This document shows positions 56,774-64,000 of a stretch of DNA of 64,000 bases, in pieces. The translations under genes and the position numbers were made by a program. The stretch covers positions 28,791 through 92,790 of the forward strand of contig CAVAPB010000004.1 in the NCBI GenBank assembly GCA_963590415.1, given 5' to 3'. The notes under the pieces are model-generated. The model did no database searches, was not told where the DNA came from, and saw only the letters and a list, made by a program, of their open reading frames with translations. The DNA comes from Fimenecus sp963590415. Lineage in GTDB: Bacteria > Bacillota > Clostridia > Oscillospirales > Acutalibacteraceae. Position 1 is the stretch's first letter. The number at the start of each line of letters is the position of its first letter.

Positions 56774-57020
56774 AAAGCACTCCATCCCAAATATTATGGG
56801 ATGAAATGCTCATAATTAACATTCCACGGTTCCACCCGTATTGCAGGGCAAAAGCCCTACCGCTTATTCGACCTTAACGCAGTCATACGGAACGGCTTAA
56901 TCAACGCTTTCGCCGTTCGCTCGGGAGCGGTATCCGACCGTGCCGTCCGATTTCGTTCCAGCCGTGCGAAATCTCTCTTTGCTCGGGCAACGGTTTTCAT
57001 TCTCCGTCATCGCTTTGCTT
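56774..57020 (-). promoter_or_regulatory. T-box riboswitch for thrS
   Basis: The minus strand holds the T-box GGGTGGAACCGTGG (56836-56823) and, after it, a terminator hairpin GCATTTCATCCCA/TGGGATGGAGTGC with a TTTTC tract. Upstream lies a Stem I region with an ACC triplet at 56931-56929 that is a plausible threonine specifier. Uncharged tRNA-Thr would stabilise the antiterminator and allow thrS expression. Confidence 0.88.
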
Positions 57021-57032
57021 TTATTACATTAT

Positions 57033-57060
57033 ATTATACATTTTATATGTCGGTTGTCAA
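57033..57060 (-). promoter_or_regulatory. Promoter of the thrS leader
   Basis: Minus-strand TTGACA and TATAAT with a 16-base spacer, right upstream of the T-box. Confidence 0.75.
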
Positions 57061-57131
57061 GAAATGTTTGAAAAGATTTTTTCATTCAAAAACACTTAAC
57101 AATTTATTTACAAAAATTTACGCATAAATTA

Positions 57132-57160
57132 TTGACAAAAGAAGAAAATAAAGTTAAAAT
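57132..57160 (+). promoter_or_regulatory. Promoter of the heat-shock operon
   Basis: TTGACA and TAAAAT with a 17-base spacer, followed immediately by the CIRCE element. Confidence 0.75.
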
Positions 57161-57168
57161 TAACACTG

Positions 57169-57195
57169 TTAGCACTCGAGGAGAGTGAGTGCTAA
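57169..57195. promoter_or_regulatory. CIRCE element (HrcA operator)
   Basis: TTAGCACTC, nine bases, GAGTGCTAA: an exact match to the CIRCE consensus, located at the likely transcription start of hrcA. Confidence 0.97.
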
Positions 57196-57232
57196 CAAGT
57201 GCCAAATCAGTTATCGGTCAGGTGGTGTTAAA

Positions 57233-58264
57233 ATGGAAATGACCGAAAGAAAAGAAAAAATACTTGCGGCTGTAGTCGAAAAGTACATTCAGACGGGCGA
57301 GCCCGTAGGCTCAAAGGTTCTTCTTGATTCGCTCGGGCTTTCCGTTTCATCGGCAACCGTCAGGAACGAAATGGCTGATCTCAGCGAAATGGGCTATCTC
57401 GAACAGCCCCACACCTCGGCGGGACGCATCCCCTCAAATCAGGGATACAGATATTATGTCGAGCATCTTATGACGCTCTGCGATATGACCCCGAGCGAAA
57501 AGAACATTATAAATTCAAAGCTTCGTGAGGCTTCGGGCGAGCCGCAGACCCTGCTTGAACGCGCCGGCACCATTCTTGCCGATTTAACCCACTGCGCGGC
57601 GGTTTCTACAACCCCGTCGGAGGCTCAGGCGGTTATAAAAAGAGTTGAGCTCGTCCCCGTCGGAACGCGCACGGCAATGGTCGTTATGCTGACCGCACAG
57701 GGAATACTCAAAACAAAGGTTTGCCGCACGGACGGCGAAATAACATACGATGTTGCGGAGCATTTTTACAACATCGTAAAGCAGAATTTCATCGGCAAGC
57801 CCGCTTCCGAAATCACGATTGCAAGAATGCAGACTTTGGCGTTGTCCTTAGGCGATAAGGCGCTGACAATGATTCCCCTGCTTGTCGCGCTTTGCGACCT
57901 TGCGGAGATGTCGGAACGGACAAATCTGCTGCTTGAGGGTCAGTCAAATCTTCTCGGCCACAAGGAGCTTGAAGCAAACGCCTTTGAGCTTATGGAGTTT
58001 TTGAGAAGAGCCGAACCTCTCAGCAGGATTTTCTCGCAGAGGACATCGGGAGACGGTCCGAGCGTGCTTATCGGAAAGGAAAATCTTTTCAGGGAGCTTC
58101 AAAACTCGACGATGATTTTCTCAAAATATTCGATAGGCGGTCATGAGAGCGGAACGCTCGGAATTATCGGCCCCACAAGAGTTGATTACGCACGGCTTAT
58201 ACCGAGCATCAAATATTTAACAGACGTTGTCGGAATTATTCTTTCAGACAATATGGAGGATTAA
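57233..58264 (+). CDS. hrcA: Heat-inducible transcription repressor HrcA
   Basis: Represses the operon by binding CIRCE, its activity depending on the GroE chaperonin. The 343 residues show the winged-helix start MEMTERKEKILAAVVEKYI, the segment VSSATVRNEMADLSEMGYLEQPHTSAGRIPS (core ATVRNEM...HTSAGR) and the C-terminal IGPTRVDYARLIP. The ATG at 57233 has AGGTGG 7 bases before it; the ORF extends upstream into CIRCE without one. It is first of four heat-shock genes. Confidence 0.97.
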   Translation: MEMTERKEKILAAVVEKYIQTGEPVGSKVLLDSLGLSVSSATVRNEMADLSEMGYLEQPHTSAGRIPSNQGYRYYVEHLMTLCDMTPSEKNIINSKLREASGEPQTLLERAGTILADLTHCAAVSTTPSEAQAVIKRVELVPVGTRTAMVVMLTAQGILKTKVCRTDGEITYDVAEHFYNIVKQNFIGKPASEITIARMQTLALSLGDKALTMIPLLVALCDLAEMSERTNLLLEGQSNLLGHKELEANAFELMEFLRRAEPLSRIFSQRTSGDGPSVLIGKENLFRELQNSTMIFSKYSIGGHESGTLGIIGPTRVDYARLIPSIKYLTDVVGIILSDNMED

Positions 58265-58267
58265 CAT

Positions 58268-58789
58268 ATGGCAAAAAAAGAAACCAAGAAAAAGGATCAG
58301 GCGGTTGAGGAAAGCGTCGAGGTTGAGGTTGAAGAGGCTAAGGAGCCTACCGAAACGGAAAAGCTTCAGACACAGCTCAACGAGACGAACGAAAAGTTCT
58401 TACGCACGCTTGCCGAATACGACAATTACCGTAAACGCTCGCAGAAAGAAAAAGAGCAGGCTTACGGCGACAGCAAGGCGGCGGTTTTGTCGGAGTTTCT
58501 CCCCGTGCTCGACAATTTCGAAAGAGCCGCAAGCAACAAGGAGGCTTCCCCCGAGGATTATCAAAAGGGAATTGATATGATTTTCAATCAATTCAACGAG
58601 ATACTCAAGAAAACGGGCGTTGAAGCGTTCGGCGAAAAGGGCGAGGAGTTTGACCCGAACATTCACTCGGCGGTTATGCACATAGACGACGGGGACGAAA
58701 AGGAAAATGTCATAGTCGATGTTTTCTCAAAGGGCTACAAGCTCGGAGACAGAGTTCTCCGCCACGCAATGGTCAAGGTAGCAAATTAA
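58268..58789 (+). CDS. grpE: GrpE nucleotide exchange factor
   Basis: Releases ADP from DnaK. The 173-residue protein has a charged N-terminal extension, a long coiled coil (ETEKLQTQLNETNEKFLRTLAEYDNYRKR, core LAEYDNYRKR) and the beta domain ending with VLRHAMVKVAN; PNIHSAVMHIDDGD is typical. GGAGG in the hrcA stop region precedes the ATG. It is the second gene of the operon. Confidence 0.97.
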   Translation: MAKKETKKKDQAVEESVEVEVEEAKEPTETEKLQTQLNETNEKFLRTLAEYDNYRKRSQKEKEQAYGDSKAAVLSEFLPVLDNFERAASNKEASPEDYQKGIDMIFNQFNEILKKTGVEAFGEKGEEFDPNIHSAVMHIDDGDEKENVIVDVFSKGYKLGDRVLRHAMVKVAN

Positions 58790-58833
58790 ATTTACTATAT
58801 TAAAACAAAAATTACACTTCGGAGGTATATATC

Positions 58834-60693
58834 ATGGGAAAAGTAATAGGTATTGACTTAGGTACAACAAATTCATGCGTTGCCGTTATCGAGGGCGGCG
58901 AGCCGGTAGTTATCGCCAACGCGGAGGGTGCAAGAACGACTCCGTCGGTTGTTGCGTTCTCAAAAACAGGCGAAAGAATGGTAGGTCAGGTCGCTAAGCG
59001 CCAGGCTATCACAAATCCGGAAAGAACCGTTTCTTCAATCAAGAGACATATGGGTTCGGACTACAAGGTAAAGATTGACGATAAGGCTTACACGCCTCAG
59101 GAAATCTCGGCTATGATTCTCTCAAAGCTTAAATCGGACGCAGAGAGCTATCTCGGCGGTAAGGTTTCCGAAGCGGTTATCACCGTTCCCGCATACTTTA
59201 CCGACGCACAGCGTCAGGCTACAAAGGACGCAGGTAAAATTGCAGGTCTTGATGTAAAGAGAATTATCAACGAGCCCACAGCTGCGGCTTTGGCTTACGG
59301 TATCGATAAAGAGGACGACCAGAAGGTTATGGTTTACGACCTCGGCGGCGGTACATTCGATGTATCTATCATTGAAATGGGCGACGGCGTTCAGGAAGTT
59401 CTCGCAACAGCAGGTAACAACCACTTGGGCGGCGACGACTTCGATCAGAGAATTATCGACTGGCTCGCAGACGAGTTCAAGAAAGAGCAGGGCATTGACC
59501 TGCGTTCGGATAAAATGGCTATGCAGAGATTGAAAGAGGCTGCCGAGAAAGCTAAGATTGAGCTTTCGGGCGTTACCACCTCGAACATCTCGCTTCCGTT
59601 CATCACGGCAGACGCAACAGGCCCCAAACACCTTGAAACAACACTTACAAGAGCTAAGTTCAACGAAATGACGGCTGACCTTGTCGAAGCGACAATGGGA
59701 CCGGTTCGCCAGGCACTTTCGGACTCGGGTCTTAAAGCTTCCGACCTTCATAAAATTCTTATGGTCGGCGGTTCGTCAAGAATCCCCGCAGTTCAGGAAG
59801 CAATCAAGTCATTCACGGGCAAGGAACCGTTCAAGGGCATCAACCCCGATGAGTGCGTTGCAGTCGGCGCAGCTATTCAGGGAGGCGTTCTCGGCGGCGA
59901 TGTCGAAGGCATCCTTCTTCTTGATGTCACTCCCCTTTCACTCGGTATCGAGACAATGGGCGGCGTAAACACCAAGATTATCGAAAGAAACACAACAATC
60001 CCCACAAAGAAGAGCCAGATTTTCTCAACTGCGGCTGACAATCAGACATCGGTTGAAGTTCATGTTCTTCAGGGCGAGAGAGAGTTCGCAAAGGACAACA
60101 AGACCCTCGGCGTATTCCACCTCGACGGCATTATGCCCGCTCCCCGCGGCGTACCTCAGATCGAAGTTACCTTCGATATAGACGCAAACGGTATCGTTCA
60201 TGTTTCCGCTAAGGACCTCGGCACTCAGAAAGAGCAGTCGATTTCAATCACTTCTTCGACAAATATGTCAAAAGAGGACATTGAAAAGGCAGTTAAGGAA
60301 GCAGAGCAGTTCGCAGAGCAGGATAAGAAGCAGAAAGAGGCTGTTGACACAAGGAACGAGGCTGAACAGCTTGTTTATCAGAGCGAGAAGATTATTTCCG
60401 AAAACGGCGACAAGTTCTCCGAGGCTGACAAGAACGATGTTCAGCAGAAGGTTGACGCTTTGAAAGAAGCTCTCAAGGGCGAGGACATCGAGGCTATCAA
60501 GTCCAAGAAAGAAGATCTCACACAGTCCTTCTACAAGGTATCGGAAGAGCTTTACAAGCAGGCTGCCGCACAGGCACAGGCTCAGCAGGGCGCTGACGGC
60601 GCACAGGGCGCAAACCCGCAGGGCGGCGCTAACAAGGGCGACGACGGCTACTATGAAGCTGACTACACCGATGTTGAAGACGGCAACAAATAA
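58834..60693 (+). CDS. dnaK: Molecular chaperone DnaK (Hsp70)
   Basis: ATP-driven chaperone. The 619 residues start IGIDLGTTNSCVAVIEGGE, followed by the second phosphate loop VYDLGGGTFDVSI near 165, the adenosine motif ILMVGGSSRIPAVQEAI near 305, the linker VLLLDVTPLSLG-like ILLLDVTPLSLGIE and a substrate domain. The C-terminal tail is rich in Gln, Ala and Gly and ends EADYTDVEDGNK. GGAGG precedes the ATG. The 44-base gap after grpE and a hairpin after dnaK fit the usual operon. Confidence 0.98.
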   Translation: MGKVIGIDLGTTNSCVAVIEGGEPVVIANAEGARTTPSVVAFSKTGERMVGQVAKRQAITNPERTVSSIKRHMGSDYKVKIDDKAYTPQEISAMILSKLKSDAESYLGGKVSEAVITVPAYFTDAQRQATKDAGKIAGLDVKRIINEPTAAALAYGIDKEDDQKVMVYDLGGGTFDVSIIEMGDGVQEVLATAGNNHLGGDDFDQRIIDWLADEFKKEQGIDLRSDKMAMQRLKEAAEKAKIELSGVTTSNISLPFITADATGPKHLETTLTRAKFNEMTADLVEATMGPVRQALSDSGLKASDLHKILMVGGSSRIPAVQEAIKSFTGKEPFKGINPDECVAVGAAIQGGVLGGDVEGILLLDVTPLSLGIETMGGVNTKIIERNTTIPTKKSQIFSTAADNQTSVEVHVLQGEREFAKDNKTLGVFHLDGIMPAPRGVPQIEVTFDIDANGIVHVSAKDLGTQKEQSISITSSTNMSKEDIEKAVKEAEQFAEQDKKQKEAVDTRNEAEQLVYQSEKIISENGDKFSEADKNDVQQKVDALKEALKGEDIEAIKSKKEDLTQSFYKVSEELYKQAAAQAQAQQGADGAQGANPQGGANKGDDGYYEADYTDVEDGNK

Positions 60694-60705
60694 TAATTAA
60701 ATAAA

Positions 60706-60731
60706 ACGGGAGGAGCGTACACTTCTCCCGT
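60706..60731 (+). terminator. Intercistronic hairpin between dnaK and dnaJ
   Basis: ACGGGAG and CTCCCGT arms with a 12-base loop and no strong T run, so it may partly terminate and lower DnaJ relative to DnaK, or stabilise the dnaK mRNA. Confidence 0.5.
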
Positions 60732-60756
60732 ATCCCCATTATTTCGGAGATAGAAT

Positions 60757-61908
60757 ATGGCTGATAAAAGAGATTATTACGAAGTCCTCGGCGTTGACAG
60801 AAACGCAACGGAGGACGAAATAAAAAAAGCATACAGGCAGACCGCCAAGAAGTACCATCCCGACCTTCATCCCGGCGACAAGGAAGCCGAGGAGAAGTTC
60901 AAGGAGGCTAACGAAGCGTATGAAGTTCTCTCGGACGCCGACAAGAAAGCACGCTACGACCAATTCGGTCACGCAGGAGTTGACCCCAACTACGGCGCAG
61001 GTCAGGGCGGTTACGGCGGAGGCTTCGGCGGTATGGACTTCGACCTCGGAGACATTCTCGGAAGTATGTTCGGCGGAAGCGGTTTCGGCGGCTTCGGCGG
61101 ACGCTCAAATCCCAATGCTCCGCAGAGAGGCTCGGACACGCAGGCAAGCGTTACCATTTCGTTTGAAGAGGCGGCAAAGGGCTGTAAGCGCACGGTTGAC
61201 ACGATGAAAATCGATGTCTGCGACGAATGTCACGGAAGCGGTGCGGCACCCGGAACCTCGCCCAAGACCTGCCCCGAATGTCACGGAAAGGGTCAGGTTA
61301 CCTCACAGCAGAGGACCCCGTTCGGCGTTATTCAGACCCAAAAGGCGTGCTCACGCTGTAACGGTAAGGGAACGGTTATCGACAACCCCTGTAAAAAATG
61401 TCACGGCGCAGGCAGGATAAGAAAGCCGTCTACGATTGAAATAAGTATCCCGGCAGGCATCGACGACCGTCAGGTTATCAACGCAAGGGGTCAGGGCAAC
61501 AAGGGCATAAACGGCGGACCCGCAGGCGACCTCAGAGTTGTTGTAAATGTCCGTCCGCACCCGATTTTCGAGCGTGAGGGCTACAATGTCTGGGTTGAAA
61601 TGCACATAACATATCCCGAGGCGGCTCTCGGCTGCGAGCTTGAAGTGCCGACGCTTGAGGGCAAGGTTAAATACCATGTTCCCGCAGGAACTCAGTCGGG
61701 CGATGTATTTAAGCTTCGCAACAAGGGTATTCAGACCCTTAACGGCAGAGGCAAGGGCGACGAGCTTGTAAGAGTTATCGTCGATGTTCCGAAAGACCTC
61801 AACGAAAAGCAAAAGGAGCTTCTCAAGCAGCTTCAGCAGGAGCTTAACGGAAATTCAAGCAGAATTTCCGAGGATAAAAAGAGCTTCTTCGGCAAGAAAA
61901 AGAAATAA
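60757..61908 (+). CDS. dnaJ: Co-chaperone DnaJ (type I Hsp40)
   Basis: Delivers substrates to DnaK and stimulates its ATPase. In 383 residues: J domain with the HPD motif in YHPDLHPGD near 33, Gly/Phe-rich region (72-115), four CxxCxGxG zinc repeats (CDECHGSG, CPECHGKG, CSRCNGKG, CKKCHGAG), and C-terminal domains with EVPTLEGKVKYHVPAGTQSG. GGAGA precedes the ATG. It closes the operon before a strong terminator. Confidence 0.97.
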   Translation: MADKRDYYEVLGVDRNATEDEIKKAYRQTAKKYHPDLHPGDKEAEEKFKEANEAYEVLSDADKKARYDQFGHAGVDPNYGAGQGGYGGGFGGMDFDLGDILGSMFGGSGFGGFGGRSNPNAPQRGSDTQASVTISFEEAAKGCKRTVDTMKIDVCDECHGSGAAPGTSPKTCPECHGKGQVTSQQRTPFGVIQTQKACSRCNGKGTVIDNPCKKCHGAGRIRKPSTIEISIPAGIDDRQVINARGQGNKGINGGPAGDLRVVVNVRPHPIFEREGYNVWVEMHITYPEAALGCELEVPTLEGKVKYHVPAGTQSGDVFKLRNKGIQTLNGRGKGDELVRVIVDVPKDLNEKQKELLKQLQQELNGNSSRISEDKKSFFGKKKK

Positions 61909-61914
61909 TTCACA

Positions 61915-61953
61915 AAAATAAAAGCAGATGATTCTCATCTGCTTTTATTTTTG
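61915..61953 (+). terminator. Terminator of the heat-shock operon
   Basis: A 17-bp perfect stem, AAAATAAAAGCAGATGA and its complement, with loop TTC and a trailing T run. Confidence 0.92.
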
Positions 61954-62001
61954 AAAAAAATGTGATAGAATAAGAAAAAATCAAGCAAAAGGAACAACAG
62001 T

Positions 62002-63657
62002 ATGTACGGACTTTTAGGTGAAAAATTGGGACACAGCTTCTCCCCGCAAATTCATTCAATGCTCGGGGATTACGAATACCGTCTTTTCGAAGTTGAAAAG
62101 AACGACCTTGGGGAATTTATAAAGCACGGCGATTGGAACGGCATAAATGTTACCATACCCTACAAAAAGGATGTTATGCCCTACCTTGACGAAATTTCCG
62201 AAAACGCAAAGAAAATCGGAAGCGTCAACACGGTAGTGCGCAGAAGCGACGGCACTCTTTTCGGAGACAACACCGACTACTACGGCTTTTATTACACAGT
62301 AAAGCGCAGCGGAATAAATTTAGGCGGCAAAAAGGTTTTGGTGCTCGGTACGGGCGGTGCGTCACTTGCGGTCAAGGCGGTTATCGCAGACCTTGGCGCT
62401 CGGGAAACGGTCAGCATTTCACGAAGCGGTGAAAACAACTACCAAAACATTAAAAATCACGCCGACGCAGATATAATCGTGAACACAACTCCCGTAGGAA
62501 TGTACCCGAAAAACCTCGTTTCTCCTGTAAAGCTTACAGACTTTACACATCTCACGGCAGTGTTCGATATAATTTACAACCCGCAGAAAACAAAGCTTGT
62601 TTTGGACGCCGAAAAGCTTGATATACCTGCGTTTTCGGGGCTCTCAATGCTTGTTGCACAGGCTAAAAGAGCAAGTGAGATATTCTTTGACAGGACAATT
62701 GCCGACAGTGAAACGGAGAAAATTCTTAAAAAGGTCTCAACCGATATGAAGAATATTGTTTTAGTGGGTATGCCGGGCTCGGGCAAGAGCTCGGTCGGCA
62801 CTTTCCTGGCAGAAAAAACGGGCAGAGAGTTCCTTGACACCGACGAGGAGTCGGAGCATATCTGCGGCGCAACCCCTGCCGCCGTTATAAAAAAATACGG
62901 CGAAAAGGCCTTCCGCAAAATTGAGAACGAGGCTGTCTGCGACCTGTGCAAATTAAGCGGAAAGGTAATCGCAACGGGCGGCGGAGTTGTTACAAACGAG
63001 GACAATTTTGACGCCGTACGCCAAAATTCCGTTGTTGTTTTCATAAACCGTGATATTTCCGTTTTACCGACGGATAACCGTCCGCTCTCACAGTCAAATT
63101 CGCTTGAGGATATGTACAAATACCGTTTACCGCTTTACAGAAAATTCTGCGATTTTGAAATTGACGGCAACGGCACGGTGGAAGAGGTTGCGAACCGAAT
63201 ACTTGAAAGGATTGACGGCGAAATGAGAAAAATACTTGTAATCAACGGACCCAACATAAATATGCTCGGCATCAGAGAACCGAAAATTTACGGAAAGCAA
63301 AACTATAAAACGCTCATAAGCAATATCGACGAATGGGCAAAGGAGCTCGGCTGTGAGGTCGAGTGCTTCCAGTCAAACCACGAGGGCGACATAGTCGACC
63401 GTATTCAAAAGGCATATTCCGACGGCACTTACGGTATTGTCATAAACCCCGCCGCATACACGCATACAAGCGTTGCGATACTTGACGCTCTTAAAGCCGT
63501 GGGGCTGCCTGCAGTGGAAATACACATTTCAGACATCAACGAGCGTGAAGCGTTCCGCCACATTTCATATGCGGGTCTCGCCTGCGAGGAGCACTATATC
63601 GGCCTCGGCTTCGAGGGATATAAAAAGGGTATGGAATACCTTGTGAATAGGGAATAA
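62002..63657 (+). CDS. Fused shikimate dehydrogenase-shikimate kinase-dehydroquinate dehydratase
   Basis: One 551-residue polypeptide with three shikimate-pathway domains. Residues 1-248: AroE, with GHSFSPQIHSM, Lys55 in NVTIPYK, Asp92 in NTDYYG and the NADP site VLVLGTGGASLAVKA. Residues 249-407: AroK, with P-loop GMPGSGKSS (256-264) and ATGGGVV. Residues 408-551: type II dehydroquinase AroQ, with VINGPNINMLGIREP, Tyr430, NPAAYTHTS (His488) and EIHISDINEREAFRHIS. All key residues are present, so three steps (dehydroquinate to shikimate 3-phosphate) can occur on one chain. AAAGGA precedes the ATG at 8 bases. There is no aro operon around it, and no frameshift. Confidence 0.94.
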   Translation: MYGLLGEKLGHSFSPQIHSMLGDYEYRLFEVEKNDLGEFIKHGDWNGINVTIPYKKDVMPYLDEISENAKKIGSVNTVVRRSDGTLFGDNTDYYGFYYTVKRSGINLGGKKVLVLGTGGASLAVKAVIADLGARETVSISRSGENNYQNIKNHADADIIVNTTPVGMYPKNLVSPVKLTDFTHLTAVFDIIYNPQKTKLVLDAEKLDIPAFSGLSMLVAQAKRASEIFFDRTIADSETEKILKKVSTDMKNIVLVGMPGSGKSSVGTFLAEKTGREFLDTDEESEHICGATPAAVIKKYGEKAFRKIENEAVCDLCKLSGKVIATGGGVVTNEDNFDAVRQNSVVVFINRDISVLPTDNRPLSQSNSLEDMYKYRLPLYRKFCDFEIDGNGTVEEVANRILERIDGEMRKILVINGPNINMLGIREPKIYGKQNYKTLISNIDEWAKELGCEVECFQSNHEGDIVDRIQKAYSDGTYGIVINPAAYTHTSVAILDALKAVGLPAVEIHISDINEREAFRHISYAGLACEEHYIGLGFEGYKKGMEYLVNRE

Positions 63658-64000
63658 AAAATATAACAAACCGTAGGGACAGCCCTTGCGGCTGTCCGAA
63701 TTTTACATCAAATTCAATTAGTGCTTTCGCCCCATCGTCGAGGGGGCTGGCATTTTTCGCAAAAAAATGACTGGGGGAGTTTTTACAAAGTTTGATGTAA
63801 CCTGTTTAACTCCTTCAGTCTCACTTCGCTCGACAGCTCCCTCGGGGAGGGAGCGAGACTTCTAATATAATTTGATAAAAATAGCGGCGGGAGCAAGCCC
63901 CCGCCCTACGGTGATGTGCAAATTAGAAATCACGCACAAACAAAGGCTCCCTTTACAAGGGAGCCTGTATTTGTTCGCAATTTACAGTTTGTTATAAGTC
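63658..64000. repeat. Repeat-rich region at the right edge
   Basis: No gene. CCGTAGGGACAGCCCTTGCG at about 63671 matches the family at 38135, followed by a segment with GCGGCGGGAGCAAGCCCC-like sequence near 63880 (also near 38438 and 4360). A hairpin GGCTCCCTT/AAGGGAGCC lies at about 63945-63966. Confidence 0.65.

Overview
The window looks like chromosomal DNA of a strictly anaerobic, fermentative Bacillota (class Clostridia), most like the Oscillospiraceae/Ruminococcaceae gut group. The support is the electron-bifurcating set (NfnAB next to a HydABC-type [FeFe] hydrogenase), the Bacillota heat-shock operon hrcA-grpE-dnaK-dnaJ under a perfect CIRCE element, a T-box in front of thrS, the tilS-hpt-ftsH order, RNase J, strong Shine-Dalgarno sites, and many short GC-rich palindromic repeats between genes. 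The genus cannot be fixed from the sequence alone.

Layout. 0-5.3 kb: a ddl cut by the left edge, a hypothetical protein, a membrane-anchored GLUG-repeat protein, and rplM-rpsI. 5.6-15.7 kb: oadB plus a small oadG-like gene, citrate synthase, a ttcA/thrH/metY run, an esterase, a zinc-ribbon protein, a SigH-like sigma factor, a phosphohexomutase and two unlisted small ORFs. 15.8-22.3 kb: an nfnA-nfnB-hydC-hydB-hydA cluster with a Rex-like operator just after its promoter. 22.8-36.3 kb: secA, ftsH, hpt, tilS, dnaB, rplI, a shortened GdpP-type DHH phosphodiesterase, RNase J, a degenerate phosphohexomutase and rnhA. 36.4-43 kb: a GPH-type transporter, then an amino-acid ABC cassette whose binding protein appears circularly permuted, with GtrA and HD-domain genes. 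This block lies between two repeat-rich segments in inverted arrangement. 43-49 kb: a radical SAM protein, a 3D/G5-type wall protein, an RluA-family pseudouridine synthase and YifB/ComM. 49-53.1 kb: a visibly AT-rich accessory island with a TnpV remnant, a BcgI-like two-gene restriction-modification system with its own ribbon-helix-helix regulator and twin-palindrome operator, and a candidate type I toxin-antitoxin pair. 53.2-64 kb: a membrane-tailed metallophosphoesterase, T-box thrS, the heat-shock operon, a three-domain AroE-AroK-AroQ fusion, and more repeats.

How the genes fit together. HydABC and NfnAB link NADH, NADPH, ferredoxin and H2, and the Rex-like site would tie their expression to NADH/NAD+. 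OadB/OadG indicate a sodium-pumping decarboxylase whose alpha and biotin subunits are encoded elsewhere. RNase J, the GdpP-like protein, L9 and DnaB form one co-directional block, and a structured leader before rplI could control L9 translation. The least ordinary items are the permuted binding protein, the toxin/antisense-RNA locus, the compact restriction island, the rplI leader, the pseudo-phosphohexomutase and the shikimate fusion.
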